This document shows positions 1-11,266 of a stretch of 38,776 nt of DNA, piece by piece. The notes beneath the pieces were generated by a model that saw only the letters and a list, made by a program, of their open reading frames with translations, made no database searches and was not told the DNA's origin. The first letter of the stretch is position 1. Every line of letters begins with the position of its first letter. This DNA comes from Purshia tridentata (taxonomy: Eukaryota > Streptophyta > Magnoliopsida > Rosales > Rosaceae), in assembly GCA_003254885.1 (NCBI GenBank), contig QANT01002737.1, forward strand, positions 1 through 38,776, in the 5' to 3' direction. Both the position numbers and the translations under genes were made by a program.

Positions 1-401
1 TCGATCATGTGTTAACTAAAATTTTAAAGTTAAAATTTAATATAAAACTGACAAACCAGAGCTTGAAGAAAGGGTAAAAATGCACTGCGGAACACACGAA
101 AATAGCTATAGAGCGCTTGGTATCTGATATGTGTGAAAAAAATAGAAACTAATAGATTAATATTATGTAACATGAAATATGTTACGCGACACTATTTTGA
201 GGCGTAACCTAATTGTTTCCAACGGCTCTTTCTGGTTTGCGCCACCAACTTCACTCAATTTCCCGCCAGCTAAGGTCGTGTAAACCTCTCTCAAACATAA
301 TATGAATTTTTTTTTTCTTCGTTTAATTATTTATGAAATCAGTAATTCTAATTAATGGTACTTCCTTCAGAGTTCATTAGTCTCTAAAGACTCTAATTCT
401 A
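1..401. other. 5' flank of the PPR gene
   Basis: This AT-rich stretch precedes the PPR start codon and holds no gene that I can support. It presumably contains the promoter and 5' leader of the PPR gene. A T-rich run lies near 307-316. I could not pick out a convincing TATA box at a definite distance from a start site. Confidence 0.5.
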
Positions 402-2759
402 ATGGAGTCCCCAAACCCCCCCTCTCTTACCACTTTGTCGGATTTCTACGCATATCACCTCCAAGAAAGCCTCAAAAAGAGAGACCCATTTTCTGGAAAA
501 TCAATCCATGCCCAAATCATCAAATCTGGGCTTCATCTCGGTGTGTTCTTGATGAATAATCTCATGAGCGTGTACATGAAAACTGGGTCTCCTTTGGATG
601 CTCACCGTGTGTTTGATGAAATGCCTGTGAAAACTACATTTTCGTGGAATACAATTCTCTCTGCTTATGCAAAGCAGGGAAGGTTTGATGCAGCGCGTAG
701 AGTTTTTAGCGAAATGCCTGAACGCGACTCTGTTTCGTGGACTGCGATGATTGTAGGTTATAATCAGATGGCTCGTTATGGTAATGCAATTCAGATGTTT
801 GTAGAGATGATTTCAGATGGAGTTCCGGTAACCCAGTTCACGTTTACTAATATTCTTTCCACTTGTGCTGCCATTGAAGCCTTGGATATTGGTCGGAAGG
901 TTCACTCGTTCGTTGTTAAGCTTGCGTTCGGTAGTTATGTTTCTGTTGCAAACTGCCTTCTAAACATGTATGTAAAATCTGGTGATCCAAGAACAGCAAA
1001 GATTGTTTTTGATAGGATGAGATTGAAAAACATATCGAGCTGGAATGCTATAATTTCCTTACATATGCAATGTGGTCGTGTTGACCTTGCTGTTGCCCTG
1101 TTTAACCAAATGACGGAGCGCGACATAGTGTCTTGGAATTCAATGATTTCAGGATACAATAGGCATGGACTTGATATGGAAGCGCTGACTATCTTCTCAA
1201 GTATGTTGAAGGAATCGTTTTTAAAGCCTGATAAGTTCACCTTGGCAAGCGTTTTGTCAGCTTGTGCTAACCTTGAGAAGCTGGAACTTGGGAAACAAAT
1301 CCATGCTCTTATTATTAGAGCTCGGTCTGACATATCTGAAGTAGTGGAAAATGCTTTGATATCAATGTATGCTAAGTCTGGCGGGGTGGAAATTGCTCAA
1401 AAGATTTTAAAGCAAAGGGGGACTTCATATCTCAATGTTATAGCTTTTACCGCCCTATTGGATGGATACATAAAGCTTGGGGATATAAACCCGGCCAGGC
1501 AGATATTTGACTCATTGAGAGACCGTGATGTGGTTGCATGGACAGCAATGATTGTTGGTTATGTACAGAATGGGTTGAATAATGAAGCTGTAGAGCTATT
1601 CAGGTCAATGATAAGATTGGGCCCCAGGCCAAACAGTTACACCTTAGCAACTATGTTAAGCGTCAGCTCAAGCTTAAATTCTTTGGATTATGGAAAACAA
1701 ATTCATGCAAGTGCCTTAAGATCAGGAGAAGTGTCTTCGGTTTCTGTGAGCAATGCTCTAATTTCCATGTATTCCAAAGCTGGAAGCATCGGTGGTGCAC
1801 AGCAAGTATTCAATCTGATCCACTGGAACAGAGATACCATTTCTTGGACTTCCATGATTCTAGCCCTGGCTCAACATGGTCTTGGGGAAGAAGCCATCAA
1901 ACTTTTCGAGAAGATGCTGTCACTTGGTATTAAGCCTGATCATATAACCTACGTTGGGGTGCTCTCTGCCTGTACACACGTGGGATTGGTGGAACAGGGC
2001 AGGAGCTACTATAATTTGATGAGGAATGTGCACAAAATTGAACCTACCCATAGCCATTGTGCATGCATGATTGATCTGTTTGGGCGTTCTGGATTGCTTC
2101 AAGAAGCATTTAATTTTATACAGAGCATGCCAATTGAACCAGATGTTGTAGCTTGGGGTTCACTTTTATCTTCTTGTAAGGTTCATAAAAATGTAGATCT
2201 GGCTAATGTTGCAGCAGAAAAATTGCTACTTATTGAACCAGACAACAGTGGGGCCTACTCAGCCCTTGCTAATTTGTATTCAGCTTGTGGAAGATGGGAA
2301 GATGCTGCGCAAGTTAGAAAGTTAATGAAGGATAGGGGAGTGAAGAAAGCCCAAGGATTTAGTTGGATTCAGATTCAAAATAAAGTGCATGTGTTTGGGG
2401 TTGAAGATGGAGGTCACCCATGGAAAGATGAAATCTACAAGGCGATGGAAAAGATCTGGAAAGAGATTAAAAATATGGGTTTTATTCCTGACACTGAATC
2501 AGTATTGCATGACGTTGGCAAAGAAGTGAAGGAGAAGATGCTTAAATATCACAGTGAGAAACTAGCCATTGCATTTGGGCTAATAAGTACTCCAGAGAAC
2601 ACTACACTAAGGATCATGAAGAACCTCAGAGTTTGTAATGACTGTCATGCTGCCATTAAATATATATCCAAGCTCGTGGGCAGAGAAATCATTGTGAGAG
2701 ATGCTACTCGTTTTCACCATTTTAAGGACGGGCTGTGTTCTTGTCGGGATTATTGGTAG
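402..2759 (+). CDS. PLS-class pentatricopeptide repeat protein with C-terminal E and DYW domains
   Basis: This intronless 785-aa protein is an array of PLS-type PPR repeats followed by E motifs and a DYW domain. Repeat signatures recur throughout, such as SWNTILSAYAKQGR, VSWTAMIVGY and VVAWTAMIVGY. The DYW domain is complete: the HSE motif (His717, Glu719), CNDCH (Cys745, Cys748, His749), the CSC pair (Cys779, Cys781) and the terminal D-Y-W are all present. Such proteins bind organellar transcripts and the DYW domain is the C-to-U deaminase, so a chloroplast or mitochondrial RNA-editing role is expected; the RNA target cannot be inferred. From memory it is strikingly close in length and sequence to Arabidopsis At2g22070 (PCMP-H41) and is probably its orthologue. 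No clear transit peptide is visible. The first ATG of the frame opens the expected N-terminus. The gene ends just upstream of a gamma-glutamyltranspeptidase relic on the same strand, which may lie in its 3' UTR. Confidence 0.95.
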   Translation: MESPNPPSLTTLSDFYAYHLQESLKKRDPFSGKSIHAQIIKSGLHLGVFLMNNLMSVYMKTGSPLDAHRVFDEMPVKTTFSWNTILSAYAKQGRFDAARRVFSEMPERDSVSWTAMIVGYNQMARYGNAIQMFVEMISDGVPVTQFTFTNILSTCAAIEALDIGRKVHSFVVKLAFGSYVSVANCLLNMYVKSGDPRTAKIVFDRMRLKNISSWNAIISLHMQCGRVDLAVALFNQMTERDIVSWNSMISGYNRHGLDMEALTIFSSMLKESFLKPDKFTLASVLSACANLEKLELGKQIHALIIRARSDISEVVENALISMYAKSGGVEIAQKILKQRGTSYLNVIAFTALLDGYIKLGDINPARQIFDSLRDRDVVAWTAMIVGYVQNGLNNEAVELFRSMIRLGPRPNSYTLATMLSVSSSLNSLDYGKQIHASALRSGEVSSVSVSNALISMYSKAGSIGGAQQVFNLIHWNRDTISWTSMILALAQHGLGEEAIKLFEKMLSLGIKPDHITYVGVLSACTHVGLVEQGRSYYNLMRNVHKIEPTHSHCACMIDLFGRSGLLQEAFNFIQSMPIEPDVVAWGSLLSSCKVHKNVDLANVAAEKLLLIEPDNSGAYSALANLYSACGRWEDAAQVRKLMKDRGVKKAQGFSWIQIQNKVHVFGVEDGGHPWKDEIYKAMEKIWKEIKNMGFIPDTESVLHDVGKEVKEKMLKYHSEKLAIAFGLISTPENTTLRIMKNLRVCNDCHAAIKYISKLVGREIIVRDATRFHHFKDGLCSCRDYW

Positions 2760-2805
2760 GCATAAGAATAAGGATTTAATGGTAGTGTGATGTTCAAGTG
2801 TACAG

Positions 2806-4260
2806 AGATTAATGTGACTCAAGTTCTAGCTGATTTGCTTTCTCCTAAGTTTTCCAAGGAGTTTGAAAATTATAGATGACACCAAGACTTTTTATCCTAG
2901 CCATTATGGTGGCAGGTAAGTTGTTAATTAGCAAGGAAGTCGATTATCTGTTAGATTATACATCCAAATAACTAATTATTCTACTTTTGGGTTACTAAAG
3001 TTTCTATCTCTGCTGTCAAAGATTTGTTGATACAATTCTGTGTCTTGTTAAATGATTGGACCTGTGAGTTGCAAGGCTTTAATGTGCATAGAACTAGTAT
3101 TGCAAGGCAACATGTTATGCCACATCATATTATTAGCTTTTGTATTCTTGGTGACAACGCAGTGGTTTAAAATTTAGTTCTCTTTGTAAAGTAATTAAGC
3201 ATCTTAAAAGAATGATTTTTCAATCAACAAGATAAAAAAATTGGTGGTACATCAAATTTGTTTGTTTCTGTTTACTTTGCTACTCCAGTTTCTTAGAAGT
3301 CCATATACTTGTATTGCATCTAGTTTCATTGGTTTCAGATGAAGGTAATGATGTCTACATAGTACATATATACAAGAATGAGTACAGAGATGGGTTACAT
3401 CTGGGACACTAGTATGAGGATAGCTGATAAGCACAACATAGGAACACTGCTTGCAAATTACTGCAATTATTTGTTAAACAGATAAAAAATCACTTAACTG
3501 TTGTTCATCATTCACTAATCCATTCATATTGGCTATTAACAATGGATAGATGCCTTATTATATATTCTCAAAATCTAAAACTTCATCTCACATCTTTCCC
3601 CTTTGTAGATGCCTATTACATATCTTCAAATTCTAAAGACTTTATTGTTTATACTGAATCCTTGTTTCCTAACAGGTGGAGTCAGATCAACGATCATGGC
3701 ACCAGCAATTTGTCAGTCATAGATCATGAGGGAAGTGCTATCTCCATAACTACTACTGTGAATGGATATTTTGGTGCACAGATACTTTCAACTAGTATGG
3801 GAATAATCTTAAACAATGAAATGGATGATTTCTCTATGCCTGGAAATGTTTCAGCAGGTCCACCGCCAACACCAGCCAATTTTATCAGGTCCGCCAACAA
3901 CCCATTATTGAGCTTTTGTATTTTGTTTGATTAGTACAGAGGCTTACTTCTTTTACCCCTCGGAAAACCATAACCTAGTTTTCCATTGAAACTTGTAATC
4001 TGATATATTAAATTTCTGTCTAAGCAGCTATTGCCTAGTGTGGTTCGTTATGAGAATTGGACACCTGTGCTCAGCGATCACTTTGAACTTCTTGTTTAAA
4101 TCAGGAAATCCTTACAAAAGAAGGGCCATGTATTGGAGCCTCTTGCTGGTGGGGCTATGTCCAGTTTATAGTTCAACAAATAGAGCCACTGAAGACAAAT
4201 GGAGGTACTCGAGAGCTTGTGGCAGTGAATGACCCTAGAAAAGGTGGGATTGGTGTTAGG
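2806..4260 (+). pseudogene. Gamma-glutamyltranspeptidase relic (3' exons only)
   Basis: Three blocks resemble plant gamma-glutamyltranspeptidase, the enzyme that hydrolyses glutathione and its conjugates. Block 1 (2806-2915) encodes a degraded LLSPKFSKEF segment, then KTFYPSHYGGR, and ends at a good donor (cag/gtaag). Block 2 (3676-about 3915) follows an acceptor and encodes WSQINDHGTSNLSVID, TTTVNGYFGA, GIILNNEMDDFSMP and PANFIR; the family's catalytic threonine in DHGTS is retained. Block 3 (4028-about 4250) encodes a YENW...SDHFEL segment, KKGHVLEPLAGGA, and in another frame the tail ELVAVNDPRKGG. Damage includes loss of the whole 5' two thirds, a frame break near 2875, loss of the exon between blocks 2 and 3 (the GG-rich substrate loop), a stop near 4102 and a frame change near 4160. 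By recall it is nearer to the vacuolar type (At4g29210) than to the apoplastic type. It is certainly non-functional as a peptidase. Confidence 0.8.
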
Positions 4261-4518
4261 GAATTGAAGCTAGTAATTGCTCTTCTTCCCATGTTAGCTA
4301 GTTTATTTTCCCCCATTTCCATTATGGCTGATTCCCTAACATCTTAAGCTTTTGGATCCAATGGTAATCTAACATCAGTGTTCTTGTTGAATGAGGTACT
4401 GGGTTGAAAAATTCAACCCTCATCAGAGTTCTTGTTGTATTATGCACTAATAGCATTCTTGCTTCCCATTAGTCTCCCGCCCACACTCAAGTGTGGGAGT
4501 TCACGCTTCTCCTTGTTA

Positions 4519-4724
4519 AGGATTGATTGGACAAAATTTGAAGCATTTGAATATGGATACCTTTACTACCTTTTTTTTTTCTTTCTTTTTTAATGACACA
4601 TCATTTAAATGCTTTTTTTCAAAGGATTGATTGGACAAAATTTGAAGCATTTGAATTTTGAATATGGATAGCCTTTACTACCTTTTTTTTTTTTTAATGA
4701 CACATCATTTAAATGCTTTTTTTC
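4519..4724. repeat. Tandem direct duplication, unit about 100 bp
   Basis: The segment starting AGGATTGATTGGACAAAATT is present twice in a row, at about 4519-4620 and 4621-4724. Both copies end in the same tract (TTTAATGACACATCATTTAAATGC plus a T run). The copies differ by a few bases: an extra TTTTGAA, one inserted G, and different T-run lengths. This is a recent local duplication with no coding content. Confidence 0.85.
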
Positions 4725-5228
4725 GAGTTGGGAGAAGGAAGATCAAATTTGAGTGCACTATAGATAATTATATAGCCTTTCCAACTGCATCATTAAAATG
4801 CTTTATAAATTATGAATTGCTTGGCTATTCTAAGTTACTTAGTTCTGAAACGTTTGTTATTCTGAAAGATTAGAATGAAGTGTTGGTTGAGTGATGAGTC
4901 ATAGCCTTGTTGGATTATGCCCAATAAGATAAGATGTGTTCCACACTTCCACCTTAAACAATAATGCTAAATGGCTAATGGTTCACCAGGAGGGCAAATT
5001 ATGGTGGATGACTTTCTAACCACATCTACTTCTAATTTGACATGTGGCATGATCTTATGTTAGGAGGGATTTATTTTTTTGAGAAAGAGAGGGATTTGTT
5101 TAATTAATCAACAATTAATGGTGTCACTAAATGAGATAATTATTAACAAAATAAATTCTCATATTAATATTTTACTTTTGATCAAAGTAAATCTTTCTAA
5201 ACTTTAGTGTATAAGATTTTGACCATAA

Positions 5229-5443
5229 ACCCAATACCAACACAAAATATATAAAAACGGATGAAAGTAAAGAATTAAATTTTTTGAGGTTTTGAAATAT
5301 TACCAAATTAAAATTATTGAAATTACAATACCAACACAAAATATATAAAAACGGATGAAATTTCGAAAATTTACTCAAAATTTCTCTAAAATTTTTATTT
5401 TTTGAGATTTTGAAATATTACCAAATTAAAATTATTGAAATTT
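5229..5443. repeat. Tandem direct duplication, unit about 97-118 bp
   Basis: A block beginning with CCAACACAAAATATATAAAAAC and ending with ATTACCAAATTAAAATTATTG occurs twice, at about 5229-5325 and 5326-5443. The second copy carries about 20 additional bases in its middle. It lies 0.5 kb upstream of the AGT2 start codon and is non-coding. Confidence 0.8.
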
Positions 5444-5902
5444 TGTTAAATTTCTATTGCTTTAGTCAAAATTTTCAACAAAATCAAAATTTTTATATTT
5501 TTCAACTATTAAATTTTATCAAAATCTAAAATTTGATTCCTTAGATGAAAATTACATAAAATAAACTTTTATGAAAAATAGAAAACATAAGAAAATATTA
5601 GGTAAAAATCGCCCTCCCAAACACATAAGTAAACCGTCCTCTAATGAGACTCACGGAATCTTTGTGTGCTCCACAGAGTCCAACACGGCTGACGTTGCTT
5701 CTTGTAATCTTGTTCCTCAAAAACCATGATAATCTTTAAATATGGAAACTCCTCGTCAGCACACTTGGCAAAATGCCCATACATAATACACTCAAAAAAT
5801 GTTCCACACTCCCACTCCCACTCCCATACCCACTTCCTCACTGAAACCCATTTTCATTTTCTCGTCTTTTGATCACTCTAAGTCTGAGAACCACCCATAG
5901 CC

Positions 5903-8900
5903 ATGGCGTTGCAGAGGCACCTCTTGAAAAAAGCTTTTGGAGAAGCTAAGCCCAAGATTGCTCATAGGCTATCTATCTGCGGTTCTGTCTCTACGGTTCC
6001 TTTCCCTGCTGCTGGTGCTGAGGAAGCTCCACCTTTGCTGCCACCGTTTGATTTCCAGCCACAGCCTTACAATGGACCACGCGCCCATGAAGTCTTCCAG
6101 AAGCGAAAGCAGTTTCTGGGTCCTTCTCTTTTCCATTATTATCAGAACCCTGTATGTTTATTTATCTCTACGGTTTCTTTAACCATTTGGATTAAATTCA
6201 GTCTATTTTCTATTTTGGTTGAAATGTTTGGGATAACCAATTCAATCTCTTGGGCCGTTTGACTGCTGAGAAACCAGAGGAAAGTTACACAGTTACGTTC
6301 ATGGAAATTAATATGAACTGTGTCTAATATAAAAAAAAGTGTCAAATTTTTTTTTATTTTTTAGTTAAGACTTGGGACTTTTCAATTGGACCATGAATTC
6401 CTGGACCCATTTGCATTTTGTTACACTTATGTCCATCAAAAGTTAATCAAGCAAACACTGCATTCCACCCTATAGATGATATGATAGCGTTCATCAAACC
6501 TTCTGTGTGGTTAATCAAAGCTCTTTCATTTTATTATTTAGGAAAATTGTTTCAATTCTGTATTATTAGTAAAACCTTGTGACTTGCAATTATCCAAGTT
6601 TTCTGCATGTAGAATAGCCCCGTTTCAATTAGCCGGGCTTCTTATGTTGTTTTTATAATTGGAAAATTCTGATGCCAAGGCCTAAGGAGGAATATGCTTT
6701 ATTGCCTTTTCTCAATAGTACCATTGGTTCATTTGTTCATGATGCGAAATTTGTTTGCTTGCCCGTATTTTCCACTGTTATATTAATAAAGTTATTCTGA
6801 AACTGATGTATGCTTTTAAATTTTCATTGTGGACACAGCTCAACATTGTTGAAGGGAAGATGCAATATTTATTTGATGAGAATGGCAGGCGCTACCTCGA
6901 TGCTTTTGCTGGGATAGTAACTGTTTCTTGTGGACATTGCCATCCAGATGTTTTAAATGCTATAGTGGAGCAGAGCAAGCTTCTGCAGCATGCCACAACC
7001 ATATACTTGCACCATGCAATAGCTGATTTTGCTGAGGCATTAGCTTCAAAAATGCCTGGAAACCTAAAGGTTAATTTTCTTCAATCTTGATCTCAAGATG
7101 ATATATGACATTAAAGTTGTTTCTTCGTCATAGTAGACAGTGAAACGTTTGTATAATCTCTTGGTGGTTTAGGTATAATATTTTAGCTTTTTCTTTGAAA
7201 TGTTAAGTAATATTACTGATGTAGAGCAGTTCTGTAGTTAAATAACAATATTTTTAAATTTAAGACTTCCACACATCAATAATTTGACAAGTCATATAGC
7301 GAAAGGATTCTTTTATCATCTGTTTTTTTGTTTTAGTTATGTTTCCCAATGTAAATGGAAGCATGTTTTTCATTATAAGCATCTGAGTCAGACTTCATTT
7401 AAAACATTGTTCTTCAAAAAGACAATTTTAAAATGCAGGTTGTGTACTTTGTGAATTCTGGGACAGAAGCAAATGAATTAGCAATGCTGATGGCTCGTCT
7501 ATACAGTGGTAACCTTGATATGATTTCCTTGAGAAATGCATATCATGGGGGAAGTTCTAATACAATTGGTTTGACCGCTCTGAACACATGGAAGTATCCG
7601 ATTCCACAGGTTTGTATAATCAGTATTCAGTACACCTCCAAAATTTGCATCTTCAGTTATGTTATTTTGAGAATACAATCAAATTTGATGTATTAGTTCC
7701 ATTGAGAACCTGGTGAGAAGCTGATTTTTAAAAAACATGTAAACCATTAGTATGCCAAGGTTACCTGAAAGATGCTTGTATGTTGTTCAATCTGGTCTCT
7801 TGATGTACACCCAGGGTTATGGAATAATTTTGAACAACATTCTCAAAATAAAAGTTCTACAAAATATTTAATAGGGTTCATCTAATTGAATATTAAACTA
7901 TCATTTTTTCCTTTTCTCTTTCTGATTCAAAAAAATAGTTATAAGTATTCATGGAAATAAGAAGATCACTATCAATAATGTCCTTACATAAAAAAAATGC
8001 TATTGCATAATAACGTTTATAACTAATTGGTAAGATAGGAAAGCATGCATATAAAATGCACATTATTGAATTTGTACACTTGCTAACTTTCATTCCTTGG
8101 TTTTACTGTTATAAAACTTTAATCTGTTGTACACAAACACTTAGCAGGACATGCCGATTTTCTCACATTATCTGCTAAGAGTTGCTCCAACATTGCAGGG
8201 TGATATTCATCATGTTGTAAATCCAGATCCATACCGTGGAATCTTTGGCTCTGATGCCAAAAGTTATGCTAAAGATGTACAAGATCATATTGATTATGGA
8301 AGTTCAGGAAGTGTTGCTGGATTTATATCTGAAACAATTCAGGTTGGACTGAATGTTGTCTCTACTATAATGAGGCCTAAAATTTTCAGATGTAATCACT
8401 GTGATTGGGCAGCTAATAATTAATCAATTAACTACAGTTCACTTTACCCAACTGTAGGGAGTTGGAGGAGCGGTTGAATTGGCACCCGGATATTTAAAAC
8501 TGGTTTATGACATTGTTCGCAAGGCTGGTGGTGTCTGCATTGCTGATGAAGTACAAACTGGGTTTGGCCGTACAGGAAGCCATTATTGGGGCTTTGAAAC
8601 GCAGGGTGTCATTCCTGATATAGTTACCATGGCAAAGGTCTTAAAAATATCCATTGAAAGATTTTTATTTTACTGTTGAAAGGTTTGACTTATGTGTTTT
8701 GATGTTACATCAGTAGTTTTTGATCAAGGTGCATATTTTAATTTTAAGCTTTTTCCTATAGATGAATTTGTTTTAGTGAAGCACAATAACTTTTACAGGA
8801 CTCGTTACCAATGTATTTCCAATTTATAAAATTTCAGGGCATTGGAAATGGGTTGCCATTGGGAGCAGTAGTGACAACGCCAGAAATAGCAAGTGTACTA

Positions 8901-11266
8901 GCCCAGAAGATTCAATTTAACACTTTTGGTGGAAACCCTGTATGCTCTGCTGGAGGGCTTGCAGTGCTCAGAGTTCTTGATAAGGAGAAACGTCAAGTTC
9001 ATTGCAATGATGTTGGCTCTCACTTGCTTGGGCGTTTGAGAGATCTTCAGCAAAGTCATGAAAGTAAGTATCCCTTGCCATGGTGTATTTAGAAAGTTTA
9101 TTTTTCTATTATAGGGATATATCTCTTTCTTTTAAATATTTATTTTAATGCCAGCACTTATATAGCTATTTCATGGCCGTTTATTAAATGCAAAATCAGC
9201 TGAGCCAGGTTTAGGTTTTTGAAAGTAAGCAAACCTTACTAGGGAGTATTGAAGACCCCTCTTCAAAGAGGTCTGTAGACGTGATTGGCACAGGTTTTCC
9301 AATTAATCTTTAACCACTAGCCAAATGACTTGACCTTTGTGCACTGGTATATGGAACATACACAATTTCTTTTTTCTTTTGGGGGAGAGGGCAACAAGTA
9401 CAGATTACCAACCGGTGGTAAGCCTAAATTATATGGAAATACTAAGGTTTGTTTCATGATACTTGTACTCCTTGTAGTATGCTCTGTTACTCAAATATGT
9501 TATAAATGACAGAAAAGGGTTCTTCCACCAATGTTATTTTCTAAAATGATGGAATAACTCCTTTGCATCCTTTTCCCTCAATATAGCTAGCTAACCCTAT
9601 CCTTCTACAAGCTAGGCTAGGCAACTTCTAATGGGGTAAATAGGTGGCTGGTGAGAGGCAAAGGTGGGAGCCGTAGAAATTTGATTGCTCCAATTTTCTC
9701 CATCTCCAAATTTTTTCAAAGGAAAAATATCATCTTCCTCACATATTGGTGGACATGGGATGAGATTTTGCCACTTTGGGATCTGCTTTGTAAAAGCTTT
9801 TTAAGTACAAGATAAATAAATTGATAGTTATATTTTATAGAGAGGTTTTCTTTTTTTTCTTTTTTTTTTAAATTTTTGGTTGAAGATCTGCATAGAACAG
9901 AATGGATGGTGGATTCTGTTGTGAGGTTGGATATGGAAAAGGTTCATATGTTTGTGGCATGGTGGTGATTTTGTAGCTGAAGCTTGTTGTCGTCTTCGCT
10001 TCTTGGTGCTTGCTGGAGGTTTTTTTTTTAATTTTTTTTTCCCACCAAGGTGCATGTTGGAATCTGTGGAACAGAATCAGACAGATCCTTATCTATTAAG
10101 TTGTTGTAAAATAGTCATTTGCAATTTTATATCAATTTAAACAGATCCGAGTAAGGGAGCATAGTAGCATACCAGAACGGCTTTGAGTGTCATGAAATAA
10201 ACCTCAGGACAGTTTTGTGTAATTTAACCCCATATATATGGTAATCAAAAATTTGCCGTCTTTATTTCTTTAAAAAAACATTATTATATGTTTATGAATA
10301 GAGAGCTGCCCATCATGCCCAATCCTTGTTATTAGATAAACAAAGTGAGGATATAGAATAGACTAGTTTTGTACCCTAAAAAAACAAGTCTCTTACAATA
10401 TCTTGGTTTGGTCATTTCTCATAAAGGGAAACTGCAAAATGGATGCTCTGAGCTGAACTAGAGTTGAGTGGCGCCGTTGGTTCTAAATATCCTTTATTTG
10501 TTATAGACCTGCTTATCTGTATTATTCAAATAGCCTCACTGGAGGTTTATCATGCTTACACTTTATTTTGTCGCCTCACTCACTACACTGCCTATTAGAA
10601 TCAGTTGAGCAATAACTGATTGTTTCCAATTTGGCACTTCTCTCTCTGATGTCATACTATCCTCTCTAAATTGGTCACACATTAATTCTAGTGTTCTTGT
10701 ATATAATATTTTGTTTCAGTCATTGGAGATGTGAGAGGCCGGGGCTTAATGGTGGGGATAGAGCTTGTGACTGACAGGAATGAGAAGACACCTGCCAAGG
10801 CAGAAACTGCAGTCTTGTTTGAGAAACTCAGAGGTATCAAGACACCCTCCCAGCACATAGATTTTAAAAAGTTCCTAAATTTAAGTAGTATTTTTCTTCA
10901 TTAAATTCCTGTCTAGATACTAATCATAATTTGGTTCCTTACTGAAGAGCTCGGAGTTCTAGTTGGGAAAGGGGGACTACATGGAAATGTTTTTAGGATA
11001 AAGCCACCAATGTGTTTTACCAAAGATGATGCAGGTATTTGTTATGTCTTTTACAATCAGTGTGAGTGGTTGAGATACGTAATTAACTGTACATGCGTCT
11101 AGCTGTGCGCGTGCAACTGGGTGTGCCTGTGTGAATATGTGCAATAGATAAAATAATTGGTGTTCAAATTATTTGGATTTTTGGGTGAAATATATACTTA
11201 GGTTCTACTTGTCTGCGTGCAGATTTTCTTGTGGATGCTTTGGACTATGCCATGTCAAAGTTGTGA
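5903..11266 (+). CDS. AGT2: Alanine:glyoxylate aminotransferase 2 homologue, class III PLP enzyme, mitochondrial type
   Basis: Nine exons with GT-AG borders join into an open frame of 481 codons: 5903-6151, 6839-7069, 7439-7609, 8199-8342, 8458-8637, 8838-9063, 10720-10833, 10948-11034, 11223-11266 (stop). All phases agree (0 for introns 1-5, 1 for introns 6-8). The enzyme transaminates glyoxylate with alanine, giving glycine and pyruvate. The N-terminus ([18 protein letters not shown]) is basic and amphipathic, as in mitochondrial presequences. Class III landmarks follow: FVNSGTEAN at residues 164-172, [11 protein letters not shown] with Asp295 facing the PLP ring nitrogen, and MAK/GIGNG with Lys325 as the expected Schiff-base lysine, split exactly by intron 5. 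The tail has [20 protein letters not shown] and ends [10 protein letters not shown]. By recall it is close to Arabidopsis At4g39660 (476 aa). A related plant paralogue (PYD4) is linked to beta-alanine metabolism, but this sequence looks AGT2-like. Intron 6 is unusually long (1,656 bp). The gene is convergent with the TGA gene. Confidence 0.93.

Larger units (their letters stand above)
4261..5902. other. Intergenic region and AGT2 promoter/5' leader
   Basis: No gene is visible between the GGT relic and the AGT2 start. The stretch is very AT-rich and contains two local direct duplications (annotated separately) and a short perfect hairpin at 4480-4497, CCCACACT-CA-AGTGTGGG. The last 100 bp are pyrimidine-rich with repeated CTCCCA units near 5808-5830, which is typical of a plant 5' leader just before the AGT2 ATG. 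Confidence 0.6.

Noticed and set aside
2757..2915. PPR-GGT fusion gene
   Set aside because: The PPR frame ends at the family-typical DYW and stop codon, and the GGT blocks have their own intron borders and are decayed.
3542..3934. 130-codon plus-strand frame as an independent small gene
   Set aside because: Only the part from 3676 resembles GGT and it follows a splice acceptor. The upstream half is intron, and the flanking GGT blocks carry stops and frame breaks.
4480..4497. Short hairpin CCCACACT-CA-AGTGTGGG as a terminator
   Set aside because: Stem-loop terminators of this kind are bacterial, and plant nuclear genes do not use them. It is probably a chance palindrome.
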